Below, one piece after another: positions 26,287 through 35,798 of a stretch of DNA of 64,000 bases (positions within the stretch are counted from its first letter, which is position 1; each line of letters begins with the position of its first letter). The position numbers and the translations under genes are program-made. Where the stretch lies: contig CAXXNZ010000018.1 in the NCBI GenBank assembly GCA_963676075.2, forward strand, positions 20,876 through 84,875. The letters are read 5' to 3'. The notes below the pieces were generated by a model. That model was not told the origin of the DNA. It saw only the letters and a program-made list of their open reading frames with translations, and searched no databases. The DNA comes from JAHJQZ01 sp963676075 (GTDB lineage Bacteria; Pseudomonadota; Alphaproteobacteria; Rhizobiales; Devosiaceae).

Positions 26287-26937
26287 TCAGTCCGGCGCCG
26301 GGCCCGTGGGGAACGTCCAATCGTATCCGGTTTTGACCTTAAGGCGTTTGAGTATCTTCTGCAGTCGATCATAAATCAGACTATCCAAGAAAACTAACAG
26401 CTCTTCCCACTCGTTGCGGCCGCCTATGTACATGCCCATCGACATCTGCATGTTGATGTGAAATCCATCGTCGTCGAGATGGAGCTGAACACCGACGCCA
26501 ACTGATTCATGATTGTCACTATGGGCGTAACGTTTATGACGGATATCAATTATATCGTCATGGATGCTACGCAGATGGGGCGGAAGTTGTTTGCGTTCCA
26601 CTCGGCTTGTTCCATTTCCACTTACGAACAGCCGCGCATACGTGACAACAAACGCTGTCGTCAGAGCATCTTGCTCTAAAACAGCTTCGGTTGTCGCGTC
26701 GAAATTTAGGTTTCGCAGGCGATGCAAGATAAAGCGCAAGCTTGCGATGGTTTGCATGGTTCCTGCCAACCGAACTAAGCCTTTTATGTCATTGTCCACA
26801 ATCTGCAAAACGTCGCTGCCTTGCTCGCGGCGCGCCTCAACTGATTCCCGGTATTCGGCTGGGAGGTACTTAAATAGCTCTTCGGGTATGTAGACATATT
26901 CCTTGTCAACTCTTATCCCTGTCGGATCAAATGCCAT
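26287..26937 (-). CDS. HEPN-like helical protein, possible defence ribonuclease
   Basis: A 216-residue, mainly helical protein with a lower GC content than its neighbours, a sign of recent transfer. The segment IHDDIIDIRHKRYAHSDNHE contains R133-x5-H139, matching the R-x(4-6)-H motif of HEPN domains, which are found in toxin RNases and abortive-infection proteins. The region before it (48-110) is helical. No separate nucleotidyltransferase partner is present. HEPN assignment rests on this motif alone. Confidence 0.6.
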   Translation of the reverse strand: MAFDPTGIRVDKEYVYIPEELFKYLPAEYRESVEARREQGSDVLQIVDNDIKGLVRLAGTMQTIASLRFILHRLRNLNFDATTEAVLEQDALTTAFVVTYARLFVSGNGTSRVERKQLPPHLRSIHDDIIDIRHKRYAHSDNHESVGVGVQLHLDDDGFHINMQMSMGMYIGGRNEWEELLVFLDSLIYDRLQKILKRLKVKTGYDWTFPTGPAPD

Positions 26938-27332
26938 GTGCGAATATTTCCTTGTCTAATACGCCGCAATTTCTGCCAAATTGATTGTCTGTCGGCGCTA
27001 GGCAAAACGCAAATCTATCGTTCAGCACGCAAGGCCATGCCTCCCGATTCTGGCTTCACTAACTTTTGCCTACCGTGGCTGCAAAAAAAACGGCTTGTAG
27101 CGAATTGGCGATCGGCCTTTGGCTCGACGTGGCCTCAAGTGGTCCAATCTCATCGAACTATGCGGATCAACTTGTCCTCGGAAGCACAAAAGTCGGTTCG
27201 GCACAGGGCTGCGTCGTCATTCTTCACGGATCGACCTGCCTTGTCGTTCTCTCTTTACCCCACATAAACCAGCCACATTTAGCTTGAATACCATGCACGA
27301 GCGGCAGTCTGGGGCCGCACCGGGACGATTTC
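26938..27332. other. Gene-free spacer at the probable island boundary
   Basis: This 395-bp stretch separates the accessory block from core genes. A plus-strand frame at 27,066-27,287 has no ribosome-binding site and no recognisable product; it may be a gene remnant. I see no tRNA, no clear transposon end and no target duplication. The promoter of the penicillin-binding protein gene should lie in its right part. Confidence 0.4.
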
Positions 27333-29408
27333 ATGGATTTGAGGCTGACGCAGGACGACCGGATTGCCGGTGGCGGCAAACGCCGCAAATCCGCGCGCGG
27401 CAAGGCCAAGCCGAAGGCCGCTTCCAAATCGAAGGCCAAGCCGACGAAATCCTCCGCCAAAGCCAAACCGAAAACGGCCGCCCGTGGGCGTTCGCAGAAA
27501 TCGGGCCGCAAGCGGCAGCCGCTGACATTGTGGGGATTTTTCCGCAAAGCTGTCTACTGGATGTTCGTTCTCGGCATCTGGGCCGGGATCGGCGTTGCCG
27601 GCATTGTTGCCTATTACGGTTCCCAGCTGCCCAATGCCGACAGCTGGAAAGTGCCGGACCGCGCCCCCAATATCCGCATCGTCGCCGCCGACGGACAGCT
27701 GATCTCCAATCGCGGCAAGATGGGCGGCGAGGCGGTCGCCATCGGCGATCTGCCCTATTACGTGCCCGACGCCGTCATCGCCATCGAGGATGAACGTTTC
27801 CGCTCGCATTGGGGCGTCGACCCGATCGGCATCCTCGGCGCGCTGGTCGACAATCTGACCGGCGACTACAAATATCTGCGCGGCGGCTCGACCCTGACCC
27901 AGCAGGTCGCCAAGAACCTGTTCCTGACCCCGGACCAGACAATTGGCCGCAAGATCCAGGAAGCCTTGCTCGCCCTGTGGCTCGAGCACGAATACACCAA
28001 GGACCAGATCCTCGAACTCTATCTCAACCGGGTGTTCTTTGGGGCCGGCTACGGCATCGAATCGGCTGCCCAACGCTATTTCGGCAAGTCGGCGCGCAAT
28101 CTTTCGCTTGGCGAGGCGGCGATCCTGGCCGGCATGCTGCAGGCGCCCTCGCGCCTGTCGCCGGACCGGCACCCGAAGGCCGCCGCCGCCCGCGCCCGCA
28201 TCGTGCTCTCCCAGATGGCCAAGCTCGGCTTCATCACAAAGGATGAAGCCAGTGCTGCCGCCATCGATCCGAACCGCAACATCCGCACCCGTGTCGCCGG
28301 CGCCGAATACTACGTGGCCGACTGGGTTGAAACGTTGATGCAGGCCTATATTGGCGATGTGAAACAGGACGTCGTCGTCACCACGACGATCGATTGGGAT
28401 CTGCAGAAGCAGGCGGAATTCCTGATCAAGGAAATGGTTCGCCAGAACGGCGATGCGCACAATTTCAGCCAGGGGGCTCTGGTTTCCATGACCACCGACG
28501 GCGCCGTCAAGGCGATCGTCGGCGGTGTCGATTATGCCAAGAGCCAGTACAACCGTGCCGTCACCGCCCGCCGTCAGCCGGGTTCGACCTTCAAACCCTT
28601 CGTCTATGTCACGGCGATGGAGAACGGCTACACCCCGGATACGGTCGTCGACGACGCGCCGTTCACCTACAAGGGCTGGAGCCCCGAGAACTACAATCAC
28701 AAGTTCGCCGGCCCGGTGCGGCTGCGCGATGCGCTGGCCAATTCGCTCAACACCGTCGCGGCGCGGCTTTGCGTCGCCGTCGGGCCGCAGAACGTCGTCG
28801 ACACGGCCCTGCGCTTCGGTATTTCCAGTCCGCTGAAGCCGGTGCCCTCGATCGCGCTCGGCTCGCAGGAAGTCTCGCTGCTCGAACTGACGGCGGGTTA
28901 CGCGCCCTTCGCCAATGGTGGGCAGGGGGTCATCGCCCATGTCATCACCCGTATCGAGACCTCGGACGGCGACGTGCTTTATTCCAGCATCCCGAGCGGG
29001 CCGGGTCAGGTGGCGACGCCGCAGGTGATCGGCGAGATGAACGACATGCTCAAGGGCGCCATTCAGGTTGGCACGGCCAAGAAGGCCAAACTTCCCGGCT
29101 GGCCGATCGCCGGCAAGACCGGTACGTCGCAGGAGGACCGTGACGCGGTGTTCGTCGGCTATTCGTCCCGCGTGGTTACAGGCGTCTGGCTTGGCAATGA
29201 CGACGACAAGCCGATGAAGGGCGTCGGCGGCGGTTCCTATCCGGTCGAGGTTTGGTCCGAGTTCATGCAAAAGGCTCATCAGGGTCTGTCGGTCGCCGAC
29301 CTGCCGGGCGGCCGGTCCGCGCCGCCGTCCCAGGTGAACGCGCCGCAACAGCCGAGCGAGCGGCCGAAGACGCTGATGGATCTGTTCGGGCAGCTTTTCG
29401 GCGGCTAG
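27333..29408 (+). CDS. Bifunctional class A penicillin-binding protein (PBP1A-type)
   Basis: A 691-residue enzyme that polymerises and cross-links peptidoglycan at the inner membrane. A Lys/Ala-rich cytoplasmic tail (about 1-65) precedes one transmembrane segment (about 68-95). The glycosyltransferase-51 domain shows EDERFRSHWGVD, GGSTLTQQVAKN and RKIQEALLALWLE. The transpeptidase domain has SxxK as S418-T-F-K421, SLN at 471-473 and KTG at 595-597. The C-terminus is Pro/Ser/Gln-rich. It is a monocistronic gene at the left end of core sequence. Confidence 0.95.
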   Translation: MDLRLTQDDRIAGGGKRRKSARGKAKPKAASKSKAKPTKSSAKAKPKTAARGRSQKSGRKRQPLTLWGFFRKAVYWMFVLGIWAGIGVAGIVAYYGSQLPNADSWKVPDRAPNIRIVAADGQLISNRGKMGGEAVAIGDLPYYVPDAVIAIEDERFRSHWGVDPIGILGALVDNLTGDYKYLRGGSTLTQQVAKNLFLTPDQTIGRKIQEALLALWLEHEYTKDQILELYLNRVFFGAGYGIESAAQRYFGKSARNLSLGEAAILAGMLQAPSRLSPDRHPKAAAARARIVLSQMAKLGFITKDEASAAAIDPNRNIRTRVAGAEYYVADWVETLMQAYIGDVKQDVVVTTTIDWDLQKQAEFLIKEMVRQNGDAHNFSQGALVSMTTDGAVKAIVGGVDYAKSQYNRAVTARRQPGSTFKPFVYVTAMENGYTPDTVVDDAPFTYKGWSPENYNHKFAGPVRLRDALANSLNTVAARLCVAVGPQNVVDTALRFGISSPLKPVPSIALGSQEVSLLELTAGYAPFANGGQGVIAHVITRIETSDGDVLYSSIPSGPGQVATPQVIGEMNDMLKGAIQVGTAKKAKLPGWPIAGKTGTSQEDRDAVFVGYSSRVVTGVWLGNDDDKPMKGVGGGSYPVEVWSEFMQKAHQGLSVADLPGGRSAPPSQVNAPQQPSERPKTLMDLFGQLFGG

Positions 29409-29447
29409 GACGTTGCCCTAAAGGGAAACATCCGTAAAAGCATGAGA

Positions 29448-29479
29448 AACAAGGTCTAGTATATAGCCATTCCTTGTTT
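29448..29479. terminator. Weak inverted repeat after the PBP gene
   Basis: AAACAAGG (29448-29455) pairs with CCTTGTTT (29472-29479), which ends in a T run. The 16-nt loop makes it a weak terminator candidate. The rest of the 240-bp spacer shows nothing else. Confidence 0.3.
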
Positions 29480-29648
29480 ACGTGTCTTTCGCGAATACAT
29501 GAGGTGGCTGCTTTCAAGAATATAGGTTCTTGAATTTCTTCAATAACGGGATCACACTCTATCTGAAACGCAAGCAGCTCCTGTCTGAGTTGCGAGGGCG
29601 TTGCCGTTCGGGTGGGGACTCGAACGGCGCCAAACAAGGCGTTCGGCG

Positions 29649-30431
29649 ATGGGTGGATCCAATCCTCAAGTCCGGGTGGTTTTGATCGAGGTGGTTCGCC
29701 GCGCCGTGGCGCTGGTGTTGTTCATCACCGCCGCCGTGGCCGGGTTCGGCTACGGGCACGCCTTGCTGGCGCTCGGTGGCGTCGCGGTCGGCGGTGCCGT
29801 CTATATCTTCATGCCACGACCGGTCGTGCCGAAAGGCGCCGTGCATCACGAGCGGATGCCCTCGACCTACATGCCCGATCTGCTCGGGTTCATGCTCGGC
29901 ACGCTGTTTCTGGCGTTGCCGCTGATCGTGGCCGTCCATGACCCCTGGCTCGATGGTCCGTGGTCGCTCTATTTGCTGACCGGTTTGCCGGGCCTTTTCA
30001 GCCTGTTGATTTTCTACATTTCCATCCGCCACCAGATCATGTGGCTGAAGGTTGCCGGACGCGAAATTACCTTTGCCGATTTCGGCGGCATCACCGAGAT
30101 CGGGTTCGACGCCATTACCCGGGTGCGGGCCGAGGTCAAGCCGCCGCCGCGCTGGCTCAAGCCCTTGCTGGTGCTGTTCGGCGGTTGGCGCGGGCTTGGC
30201 ATTGGGCTGGTCACCGACCGGGCGAGCCACAACCTCGTCATCGAACGGCGTGACGGCTCGAACCTGCGCCTGCCGGTCGATGCCTTCCCCGATCTTCGCA
30301 AGCTGATTCTCGCCCTGCACCGAGGTGGTGTCCGACTCGACAACGAACTCGAACACGCCATTGCGCCGCGCCATCGGCGGCGGAAACCAGCCCACGGAGA
30401 AAGCGGCGACGATCTGCACCCGGCCACCTGA
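29649..30431 (+). CDS. Integral membrane protein of unknown function
   Basis: A 260-residue protein with about four transmembrane segments in its first 130 residues (including VALVLFITAAVAGFGYG and LLTGLPGLFSLLIFYISI), followed by a soluble beta-rich domain (about 135-240) resembling PH-like membrane-associated folds, and a basic tail. The ATG at 29649 was chosen over an upstream TTG. It is convergent with the nuclease gene. Function is unknown. Confidence 0.65.
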   Translation: MGGSNPQVRVVLIEVVRRAVALVLFITAAVAGFGYGHALLALGGVAVGGAVYIFMPRPVVPKGAVHHERMPSTYMPDLLGFMLGTLFLALPLIVAVHDPWLDGPWSLYLLTGLPGLFSLLIFYISIRHQIMWLKVAGREITFADFGGITEIGFDAITRVRAEVKPPPRWLKPLLVLFGGWRGLGIGLVTDRASHNLVIERRDGSNLRLPVDAFPDLRKLILALHRGGVRLDNELEHAIAPRHRRRKPAHGESGDDLHPAT

Positions 30432-30527
30432 GCGGTTGGCCGGGCTTTTCTTGACCAGTCTCGGGCGGACTGACGGGGCGCAGGAACAAAGGTCCTGCGC
30501 CCCGGCGTCAACAAGGCGCGAGGAGGT

Positions 30528-30570
30528 TTAGGTCCTTTCACTGTCTCTATGAAACAGTGAAAGGACCTAA
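30528..30570. terminator. Perfect 16-bp inverted repeat, probable bidirectional terminator
   Basis: TTAGGTCCTTTCACTG at 30528-30543 and its exact complement at 30555-30570 flank an 11-nt loop. It sits between two convergent genes, as expected for a two-way terminator. Confidence 0.55.
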
Positions 30571-30573
30571 CCT

Positions 30574-30650
30574 ATTGTATTTTCGCATTTTCGAGGCTTC
30601 GGCGGGCTCAGCCGCAAAACCGGCAGCCACTTTTGCTGAAAATGCTCTAG
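30574..30650 (-). repeat. Dispersed palindromic repeat, copy 1
   Basis: Read on the minus strand it begins TAGAGCATTTTCAGCAAAAG, continues TGG..GCCGGTTTTGCGGCT and ends CTCGAAAATGCGAAAAT. It matches copy 2 at 43.7 kb, with an extra GC-rich insert in the centre. The family is common in Hyphomicrobiales genomes. Its TAG is the stop codon of the nuclease gene. Confidence 0.7.
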
Positions 30651-32269
30651 GCCTTGGGGCGGTCCGGAGCCTTGCCTGCTTCCATTCCGCCGAGCACGGC
30701 GCGAATCTCCTGCATCAGTTCCAGACGCTCGCGGTCGGTCTTGGCCGAGGCCAGTCGGTTGGACAGCCGGATGGAGAAATCGGCATAAAGGTTGTGCCAG
30801 TCCTGGTTGACCTGGACCGGGTCGATGCGGCGGCTGGTCGGGGTCTTGCTGGATTCGATGCCGGAGACCCGCAGATCGAAATAATCGTCGAGCAGCGGCA
30901 TCAGCACCTGATCGCCGCCGAGACCCTCGGCCATCAGCGCCTTGCGCATCGCTTCGCGGCCCTCGTCCTCGCCATGGGTCAAAAACACCGCGCCATGCGC
31001 CGGCAGTCGTCCACGCAGCCAATCCATCAGCTCGGAGTGGTCGGCATGGGCCGAGTAATTGTGCACCGAGCGGATGGTGGCGCGGACCGGCACGCGATCG
31101 CCATGGATGCGGACCTCGTCGGCGCCGCCCTGGATGACCGAGCCAAGTGTGCCCTGGGCCTGATAGCCGACAAACAGAACGGTGGCGTCAGTGCGGATGA
31201 GATTGTTCCTCAGGTGATGCTTGATGCGGCCGGCATCGCACATGCCTGAGGCGGCCATGATGATGGCGCCGCCCTTGATCTTGTTGATGTCCTTGGATTC
31301 CTGCACGCTTTCGACGATGCGGAAACGCGGATCGGAGAACAGCTCGTCTGCGGTGAGTTCCGTGTCCTCGAACATCTTGGCGTAGGTCTTGTAGACGCCG
31401 GTCACCTTGCGGGCGAGGGGACTGTCGAGGAAGACAAGCTGCGGATCGATCTCGCCAGAGCGGATCAGGGTGCCGATGTCGTGCAGAAGTTCCTGACTGC
31501 GTTCGACCGCGAAGCTCGGGATGACGAGATTGCCGCCACGGGCGAGGGCAGCATTGATCTCGCTTTTCAGCGCCTCGCGCCGTGCCTCGAGTGTGTATTC
31601 CTCACGGTCGCGCCCGCCATAGGTGGATTCGCACAAGATGTAGTCAAAGCCCGCAGGCGCATTCGGTTCGAGGTAGAAGACCTTTTCATCGGGCCCGAGA
31701 TCGCCGGAGAACAAGAGCGATACCGCCTTGCCGTCGCCGTTCTGGACCTCGACCTCGATCGAGGCCGAGCCGAGAATGTGGCCGGCATTCCAGAACCGGC
31801 AGCGTACGCCCGGTCCGAGTGTGATCCACTCCTCATAGTCGTGGCCGTTGCGGTGCTTGAGCGCCTCTTCGGCATCCTCCAGCTTGTAGAGCGGTTCGAC
31901 CGGCGGCTCCCCGCGCCGTGCCAGCCTCTTGTTGCGGCGTTCGGCTTCATATTCCTGGATGCCGGCGGCGTCGTCGAGCAGGAAATCCATCAGCCCGCCG
32001 GTCGGGTGGGTGTGATGCATTGGTCCGCGATAGCCGTGGGCGTAAAGCCTCGGGACCAGGCCGATATGATCGATATGGGCATGGGTCAGCAGCACGAAGT
32101 CGATGGCCTTGGGATCGAAGGGCAGCGGCTTGTCGTTGAGCGCGCGCACGGTCTTGTTGCCCTGGAACAGGCCGCAATCGACAAGGAACTGTCCGCCGGG
32201 ATGGGAAATGCGATAGCACGAGCCGGTGACCATGCCGGCGGCGCCGTGAAAATGTAGGGTAACGGACAA
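30647..32269 (-). CDS. MBL-fold/beta-CASP nuclease (RNA or DNA exonuclease)
   Basis: A 540-residue metallo-beta-lactamase-fold protein with the zinc motif THAHIDH at 62-68 (HxHxDH). It also carries the beta-CASP motifs and the C-terminal RMMBL-type segment (VHNYSAHADHSELMDWL) seen in CPSF73-like and RNase J-related nucleases. I place the start at the TTG at 32269, 6 nt after GGAGG; a much longer upstream reading adds a low-complexity Arg-rich extension that looks spurious. The likely role is RNA processing. It is divergent from ppk2. Confidence 0.87.
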   Translation of the reverse strand: MSVTLHFHGAAGMVTGSCYRISHPGGQFLVDCGLFQGNKTVRALNDKPLPFDPKAIDFVLLTHAHIDHIGLVPRLYAHGYRGPMHHTHPTGGLMDFLLDDAAGIQEYEAERRNKRLARRGEPPVEPLYKLEDAEEALKHRNGHDYEEWITLGPGVRCRFWNAGHILGSASIEVEVQNGDGKAVSLLFSGDLGPDEKVFYLEPNAPAGFDYILCESTYGGRDREEYTLEARREALKSEINAALARGGNLVIPSFAVERSQELLHDIGTLIRSGEIDPQLVFLDSPLARKVTGVYKTYAKMFEDTELTADELFSDPRFRIVESVQESKDINKIKGGAIIMAASGMCDAGRIKHHLRNNLIRTDATVLFVGYQAQGTLGSVIQGGADEVRIHGDRVPVRATIRSVHNYSAHADHSELMDWLRGRLPAHGAVFLTHGEDEGREAMRKALMAEGLGGDQVLMPLLDDYFDLRVSGIESSKTPTSRRIDPVQVNQDWHNLYADFSIRLSNRLASAKTDRERLELMQEIRAVLGGMEAGKAPDRPKA

Positions 32270-32590
32270 TTCGGCCTCCTCGTTGCGTCGGGAAGCGAGG
32301 GTAGTTGGCCGGGTGTGTCTTTTCAATGACACACTCGCGCGAGGTCTGCCTCGTGCTCGCAACGCCCGGCTCGATTTGTTACAGCACGAATGGAAATTTC
32401 TGCACGACGACGCTGTGTTCAGCGCTGTGCTCGAACCGTTCAAGGCCAGTTCCACCAGGTCGCGACGGCAGGTCGGCCCATGCCGAGCCGGTCCCCGGCC
32501 TTGACCCAAATCATATCTTGCTGCCTCCACGTTTGGCATTTGTCGCAAAGGATGTAGCATTGTCGCTGCATCAGGCAACGGGACAGCGAC

Positions 32591-33409
32591 ATGAGCAGCG
32601 AAGACGACATCTCGTCACCGGAAAAGATCTCCAACAAGGCCTATCTCGACGAGCTGACGCGCCTGCAGATCGAGCTGGTCAAGATGCAGGAATGGATCAA
32701 GGCGACGGGCCAGAAGGTGGTCATCCTGTTCGAGGGGCGCGACGCCGCCGGCAAGGGCGGCACCATCAAGCGCATCACCGAGGCCCTCAATCCACGCATC
32801 TGCCGGGTGGTGGCGCTGCCGGCGCCGACCGAGCGCGAAACCACGCAGTGGTATTTCCAGCGCTATATCGCCCATCTGCCCTCGGCCGGCGAGATCGTCA
32901 TCTACGACCGCTCCTGGTACAACCGCGCCGGCGTCGAGCGGGTGATGGGGTTCTGCACCGAGGAGGAATACCAGGAGTTCATGCGCTCCTGTCCGGAGTT
33001 CGAGCGCATGATCATCCGCTCGGGTATCCAGCTGATCAAATACTGGTTCTCGGTTTCCGACGAGGAGCAGGAACGCCGTTTCCAGAAGCGCCTCAACGAT
33101 CGCACCAAGCGCTGGAAGCTCAGCCCGATGGACCTCGAAAGCCGCAAACGCTGGGTCGATTATTCCAAGGCCAAGGACGACATGTTCGGCCACACCGACA
33201 TCAAGCAGGCGCCCTGGTACGTGGTCGAATCCGATATCAAGAAGCATGCCCGCATCAACTGCATTTCGCATCTGCTAACCATGGTGCCCTATGAAGAGGT
33301 CGAGCACGATCCGGTTGTGCTGGAGCCGCGCCCGCATCAGCAGGGCTATGTCCGCCCGCCGATCGAGGATCAGACCTTCGTGCCCGAAGTGCACAAGGCG
33401 CTGCTGTAG
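32591..33409 (+). CDS. ppk2: Polyphosphate kinase 2 family protein
   Basis: A 272-residue PPK2. Walker A is EGRDAAGKGG, the second motif is YDRSWYNRAG and the lid region has RTKRWKLSPMD. The enzyme moves phosphate between polyphosphate and nucleoside diphosphates or monophosphates. A second PPK2 lies at 45.1-46.0 kb next to phoR; the two are clearly different in sequence. Ribosome-binding sequence is weak (GGGACAGCGAC). Confidence 0.93.
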   Translation: MSSEDDISSPEKISNKAYLDELTRLQIELVKMQEWIKATGQKVVILFEGRDAAGKGGTIKRITEALNPRICRVVALPAPTERETTQWYFQRYIAHLPSAGEIVIYDRSWYNRAGVERVMGFCTEEEYQEFMRSCPEFERMIIRSGIQLIKYWFSVSDEEQERRFQKRLNDRTKRWKLSPMDLESRKRWVDYSKAKDDMFGHTDIKQAPWYVVESDIKKHARINCISHLLTMVPYEEVEHDPVVLEPRPHQQGYVRPPIEDQTFVPEVHKALL

Positions 33410-33477
33410 ACTGGAAAAGGTTGCGCCGTGCGTGGCGCGACCCGCGACGCCATGGACAATGAGTAGAGCAGATCGCC

Positions 33478-34167
33478 GTGCCGCAGATTGAACTTGTCAT
33501 TCTCGATCTGGACGACACCTTGTGCGACTACGCCTCCGCCAAGGCTCGCGCTCTTGCCGATGCCGCCCGTGTGCTTGCCACGCCGAACGATCCCGCCGAA
33601 GACATCGTCAAACGCTATCTCAAATATGAGCCGGCCCTGTTCAGGCGGTTTGCAGGCGGCGGGCTCGATATCGCGGACTATCGTTGGCTGCGGTTTCGGC
33701 AAGCTGTGTCGGGCAAGGCAAGCGATGATCTGATCGACGCCGCAAATGGCACCTACATGGCGGGCACCAATTTGGGCGTCCGGCTTTTTCCCGATGCGCA
33801 GCCGCTTTTGCACGATCTCATGCGACGCGGGCTTGGCGTCGCCATCCTGACCAACGGCCCTGACGATGGCCAGCGGGCCAAGCTGCAGGTCACCGGATTG
33901 GACACTCTGGTGAAAGCCATTTTCATCAGTGCCGAAACCGGTTTTGCCAAGCCGGACCGGCGGGCGTTCATGAACGTTGCCGACAGTTTCTCACTGCCGA
34001 TTTCGGCGTGCCTGATGGTGGGTGATGATTTTGGCAATGATATCCAGCCGGCCCGCAAGATGGGAATGGCAGCACTTCATCTCGTCCGAGGGGAACCAAC
34101 TGTACCAGGCCAGATCGCAACCCTGAACGGCGTGGTGAACTTCCTTGCGCAGGGACATGGGCCCTGA
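33478..34167 (+). CDS. HAD-superfamily hydrolase
   Basis: A 229-residue phosphatase with HAD motif I DLDDTLCDY at 10-18, motif II in AILTNGPDD, and motif IV GDDFGNDIQPA. The cap between motifs I and II is the helical C1 type of YjjG-like nucleotidases and phosphoglycolate phosphatases. The frame starts with GTG at 33478. It follows ppk2 by 68 bp on the same strand, so the two may be co-transcribed. The substrate is unknown. Confidence 0.85.
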   Translation: MPQIELVILDLDDTLCDYASAKARALADAARVLATPNDPAEDIVKRYLKYEPALFRRFAGGGLDIADYRWLRFRQAVSGKASDDLIDAANGTYMAGTNLGVRLFPDAQPLLHDLMRRGLGVAILTNGPDDGQRAKLQVTGLDTLVKAIFISAETGFAKPDRRAFMNVADSFSLPISACLMVGDDFGNDIQPARKMGMAALHLVRGEPTVPGQIATLNGVVNFLAQGHGP

Positions 34168-34313
34168 CGTATTGTCCTTTGGCCGCAAGAAAGCGTGATT
34201 GTTGTAGGCGCCCAGGTGCATGCGGCATCTTGCAGAGTGTGAGGTTCGCGCGTCAGTGACTATGACCGGGCCGCGACGGCGGGACAGGCCCGCCCTAACG
34301 GTTGTGGTGACAC

Positions 34314-35105
34314 ATGATCCTGCGTGGCGATTTTTATTCACCGACCCTTGAGATGGAAACGGGCCTGACCGTGTTTGTGCCGAACGGCAGGAACGCCGAC
34401 GGCAAGTTTGACCTGATCCAGTTGCTGCATGGTCTGAGCGGCCGCAGCGGCGACTGGCTCGATAATTCGATGCTGACGAGTTTTGCTGATCAGGCCGATG
34501 CCATCATCGTCATGCCCGAGGTCGCGCGCAGCTTTTACGCCGACATGCGATTCGGTCCGGATTATTTCAGCTTTGTCGCCGATGAAGTGCCGCAGATCTG
34601 TGCCGATGTCTTCAACATCTCGGCCGATCGCGAGCGGACGTCGATAATAGGCGGGTCGATGGGCGCATTTGGCGCCCTGCGGATCGCGCTGTCTCGCCCG
34701 GAGCGTTACGCCCGTTGCGCCGCTCTGGCGTCGCCGGCCCTGTTTTTGCGGGAGGATTTCGATCTTGCGGCGCGCGGGGTCAGTGTCGCGGATCTCGAGG
34801 AGATATGGGGCGAACGGCTCATCAGAGACTTCCAGGCGATCCTCGGTGTGGACCTGGAGGTCGGCCCGGAGATGGACATCCCCGGTCTGGCAAGAGCCCT
34901 TAATGCGCAGGCGGTGCGGCCACGTTTTTACGCAGCTTGCGGTATGCAGGACAGCTTCGTGGATGATAACCGGCGCTTTGCAAAGGACATGCAAAGCCTC
35001 GGATATGACTATGTCTATGAGGAATGGCCGGCCAGCCACGACCGGACCTTCTTCAACGACGGCCTGCGCAAGGCCCTGGCTTTCTGCCTCGGCGAGACGG
35101 CATAG
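34314..35105 (+). CDS. Esterase-family alpha/beta hydrolase
   Basis: A 263-residue serine hydrolase of the esterase D (S-formylglutathione hydrolase-like) family. The oxyanion segment is LLHGLSGRSGDW, the nucleophile elbow is GGSMGAFG, and SHDRTFF near the end supplies the histidine. No signal peptide is present, so it is cytosolic. The 146 bp before it show no clear terminator. The 129 bp after it to the regA stop contain nothing obvious. Confidence 0.85.
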   Translation: MILRGDFYSPTLEMETGLTVFVPNGRNADGKFDLIQLLHGLSGRSGDWLDNSMLTSFADQADAIIVMPEVARSFYADMRFGPDYFSFVADEVPQICADVFNISADRERTSIIGGSMGAFGALRIALSRPERYARCAALASPALFLREDFDLAARGVSVADLEEIWGERLIRDFQAILGVDLEVGPEMDIPGLARALNAQAVRPRFYAACGMQDSFVDDNRRFAKDMQSLGYDYVYEEWPASHDRTFFNDGLRKALAFCLGETA

Positions 35106-35234
35106 CGCTCTTGTAAGCGATGGCCCAGTCCTGCGCCGGCGGGGTGACGTCGAAGTCCGATCGGCGGATCAACGAACACGCGCCGCGCAACGCGGCACGG
35201 CTCTTAGCTGTCGAGGTCCGCCGTGTTCTTGAGA

Positions 35235-35798
35235 TCAGCGCGGGGCGCGTTTGCTCAGGATCCGCTGCAAGGTGCGGCGGTGCATGTTGAGCCGGCGGGC
35301 CGTTTCGGAGACGTTGCGGTCGCACAGTTCGTAGACGCGCTGGATATGCTCCCAACGTACCCGGTCGGCCGACATCGGATTGTCGGGCGGTTCGGGCTTG
35401 ACCTCGTCGGACTGCAGGAACGCCTTGACGACGTCGTCGGCATCGGCCGGCTTGGCCAGATAGTCGACCGCGCCGAGCTTGACCGCCGTGACGGCCGTCG
35501 TGATGTTGCCATAGCCGGTCAGGACCACGACCCGCGCATCCGGGCGCTTTTCGTGAAGAGCCGAAACCACGTCGAGGCCGTTACCGTCCTCAAGGCGCAT
35601 GTCGATCACGGCGAAGCCCGGGGCCGATTGGCCGACGGCCGCCAGACCACCCTCGACACTGTCGACGGCGGTGACCGAAAATCCACGCTTGTCCATGGCC
35701 CGTTCGAGACGGCTGAGAAATGCCTTGTCGTCGTCGACGATCAGCAGCGTGTTGTCGACGGCAAGAAGGTCTTCAAGGGTGCGCATCTGATATTCCAT
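35235..35798 (-). CDS. regA: RegA/ActR-type response regulator
   Basis: A 187-residue redox response regulator. The receiver domain has D66 (VIDMRLEDG) as phosphoacceptor and T/K switch residues (VLTGYG, LAKPAD). After a Pro-rich linker, the Fis-type helix-turn-helix (VSETARRLNMHRRTLQRILS) is almost identical to RegA/PrrA/ActR proteins. The ATG at 35798 has GAGG 6 nt upstream. It lies downstream of regB on the same strand, with about 190 bp between them that can hold its own promoter. It controls carbon fixation, nitrogen fixation, respiration or acid tolerance in related bacteria. Confidence 0.93.
   Translation of the reverse strand: MEYQMRTLEDLLAVDNTLLIVDDDKAFLSRLERAMDKRGFSVTAVDSVEGGLAAVGQSAPGFAVIDMRLEDGNGLDVVSALHEKRPDARVVVLTGYGNITTAVTAVKLGAVDYLAKPADADDVVKAFLQSDEVKPEPPDNPMSADRVRWEHIQRVYELCDRNVSETARRLNMHRRTLQRILSKRAPR

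Noticed and set aside
22359..27332. CRISPR-associated Tn7-like transposon
   Set aside because: No cas genes, no regular repeat-spacer array, and the TniQ is long and TnsD-like.
27279..29348. A 689-codon minus-strand frame opposite the penicillin-binding protein gene
   Set aside because: Antisense shadow of a gene with complete GT51 and transpeptidase motifs.
32270..32578. A 103-residue N-terminal extension of the MBL-fold nuclease
   Set aside because: The MBL fold begins at the TTG at 32269 with GGAGG before it; the extension is Arg/Ser-rich and unlike the family.
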